In this document: piece by piece, positions 6,642 to 7,464 of the stretch
How positions within the stretch are numbered: position 1 is the first letter of the stretch
Layout of the letters: each line of letters begins with the position of its first letter
DNA from: an uncultured Desulfobulbaceae bacterium
GTDB lineage: Bacteria > Desulfobacterota > Desulfobulbia > Desulfobulbales > Desulfobulbaceae
Assembly (NCBI GenBank): GCA_945787305.1
Contig: CALZIH010000141.1
Span: 1 to 7,464 of the forward strand
Direction of reading: 5' to 3'
Length of the DNA: 7,464 bases
Program-made: the position numbers and the translations under genes
Notes under the pieces: model-generated
Seen by the model: only the letters and a program-made list of their open reading frames with translations
Database searches by the model: none
Told to the model about the DNA's origin: nothing

Positions 6642-6989
6642 CTACCTTATCGTATTAACGATGTTCCCTTGTAGTTCCCGTAAATGCTTGTTCAGGTTGA
6701 CCAACTCTTCCGAAGGGATCTGTCTTACTACTTCATCGGTTTCCTGGTCAACAATCTTAACTATCAGTCCCTGGACATCGTCGTTTTTTTCAAATCGGAC
6801 ACTGTACAGTCCATCTTCAGTGAGCGCTTTAATTTCACTGATCAGTTCCTCGGCTTGAACTTTAGTTTGATCGCTCGCACTCTGCTGCGGCTTAGCCTCG
6901 GTTTCTTCACGTTTTCGTTGTACCTCCTGGGTCGGTTCATTGACCCTGGGCGGCCCTAATGTGCTTGCGTTTATCGCTTCAATGTTCAT
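6642..6989 (-). CDS. flaG: FlaG family flagellar protein
   Basis: A 115-residue protein of the FlaG/YvyC family, which in several bacteria influences filament length or stability, though its mechanism is not settled. Residues 1-50 are polar and probably disordered (many Glu, Gln, Lys). Residues 58-112 form the conserved domain: LYSVRFEKNDDVQGL (61-75), then VKIVDQETDEVVRQIPSEE (77-95), the family hallmark, and LRELQGNIV (103-111). An unusually strong site, GGAGGTGGAG at 7002-6993, precedes the ATG at 6989. It lies between flagellin and fliD, the classic flaG position. The 119 bases between its stop and the fliD start show no clear promoter, so it is probably co-transcribed with fliD. Confidence 0.93.
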   Translation of the reverse strand: MNIEAINASTLGPPRVNEPTQEVQRKREETEAKPQQSASDQTKVQAEELISEIKALTEDGLYSVRFEKNDDVQGLIVKIVDQETDEVVRQIPSEELVNLNKHLRELQGNIVNTIR

Positions 6990-7021
6990 TTACTCCACCT
7001 CCATGTGGTTAGATGAAACAT

Positions 7022-7051
7022 CCTGAAGGAGCCGAAGACGGCTCCTTCAGG
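7022..7051 (-). terminator. Perfect 13-bp hairpin after the flagellin gene
   Basis: CCTGAAGGAGCCG (7022-7034) and CGGCTCCTTCAGG (7039-7051) pair without mismatch around a 4-base loop. Read on the - strand it begins 10 bases after the flagellin TAA (7064-7062) and is followed by ATGTTTCATC, a weak T run. It is a good candidate for a terminator or a 3'-end stabiliser that keeps flagellin mRNA abundant while only some transcripts continue into flaG. Confidence 0.8.
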
Positions 7052-7061
7052 TGAAGAGGTT

Positions 7062-7464
7062 TTATTGGAGCAGGGACAGAGCCAGCTGCGGGGCCTGGTT
7101 GGCCTGGGCCAGGATGGAAACACCGGCCTGCTGCAGGATGTTCTGCTTGGTCATGTTAGAGGTTTCCTGGGCGATATCGGCATCAAGAATCCGCGAGCGA
7201 GCTGCAGAAATGTTTTCCGAAATATTCTGCAGGTTGGCAATGGTGGATTCAAAGCGGTTCTGGATCGCACCAAGGTCACCACGTTGCTCATCGATTTTGC
7301 CAAGGGCCTTGTCGATGATGTCAATGGCTGACTGGGCACCGGCCTGGTCGCTGATATCAACCGAGCTGACCATTTCACCGGTTGACACTACATTGGTAGC
7401 TGCGGCAGCATTAAAGATGGAGCCTGCCCCGACGGCTACGGTTGAGGCGGCAAAAAAGGACTCG
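7062..7464 (-). CDS. fliC: Flagellin, C-terminal part (gene continues beyond the right edge)
   Basis: The last 133 residues of the filament subunit are visible, and the N-terminal part lies off the window. The visible start, ESFFAASTVAVGAGSIFNAA in outline, belongs to the variable outer region or its junction. From about residue 40 the conserved C-terminal D1 helix begins (SAIDIIDKALGKIDEQRG), followed by DLGAIQNRFESTIANLQNIS. The D0 helix ends the protein: ARSRILDADIAQETSNMTKQ, then ILQQAGVSILAQANQ and the typical flagellin end LALSLLQ. It is secreted through the flagellar export system with FliS as chaperone, and FliS would bind this C-terminal helix. The GTG at 7388 is internal, not the start. 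A sigma-28 or other promoter would lie outside the window. Confidence 0.97.
   Translation of the reverse strand, partial: ESFFAASTVAVGAGSIFNAAAATNVVSTGEMVSSVDISDQAGAQSAIDIIDKALGKIDEQRGDLGAIQNRFESTIANLQNISENISAARSRILDADIAQETSNMTKQNILQQAGVSILAQANQAPQLALSLLQ

Noticed and set aside
7062..7388. Treating the GTG at 7388 as the start of a short flagellin-like gene
   Set aside because: The frame stays open to the right edge with flagellin-like sequence, so this is an internal codon of a full-length flagellin cut by the window.

Overview
The window looks like part of the chromosome of a motile Gram-negative bacterium. The gene set (flagellin, flaG, fliD, fliS and a FliT/FlgN-like gene in one polar-type filament cluster, an exported SLT-domain lytic transglycosylase, and an old-yellow-enzyme oxidoreductase with a cysteine cluster) and the moderate G+C suggest an anaerobic deltaproteobacterium (Desulfobacterota), perhaps near the Desulfobulbales. 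This placement is inferred from protein style; no 16S or other marker is present.

Layout. Bases 1-73 carry the last codons of an unidentified + strand gene. Bases 309-759 hold two small + strand genes: a 59-residue membrane protein that usual length cut-offs would miss, and a 77-residue membrane-anchored or exported protein with an excellent ribosome binding site. A 131-base gap (760-890) contains a foldable inverted-repeat element, followed by an FMN-dependent NADH:flavin oxidoreductase (891-2006). Then comes a 632-residue exported protein ending in a lytic transglycosylase domain (2134-4032).

The convergent gap at 4033-4268 is rich in secondary structure. It contains a possible decayed miniature inverted-repeat element (4048-4154) and a strong palindrome (4201-4237) that is the best terminator candidate for the - strand operon.

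Bases 4269-7464 are a - strand filament cluster, read right to left: flagellin (C-terminal part only), a 13-bp perfect hairpin, flaG, fliD, fliS and a FliT/FlgN-like chaperone. fliD and fliS overlap by ATGA, and fliS and the chaperone gene are separated by 2 bases, so the last three genes are almost certainly co-transcribed and translationally coupled. Together they supply the filament subunit (flagellin), its cap (FliD), its export chaperone (FliS), probably a chaperone for FliD or a hook-associated protein, and the filament-associated protein FlaG.

I see no clear new multi-gene system. The flagellar cluster is conventional. The points most worth a second look are the folded leader before the oxidoreductase gene, the unannotated small membrane protein, the uncharacterised N-terminal two thirds of the transglycosylase, and the structured convergent intergenic region.
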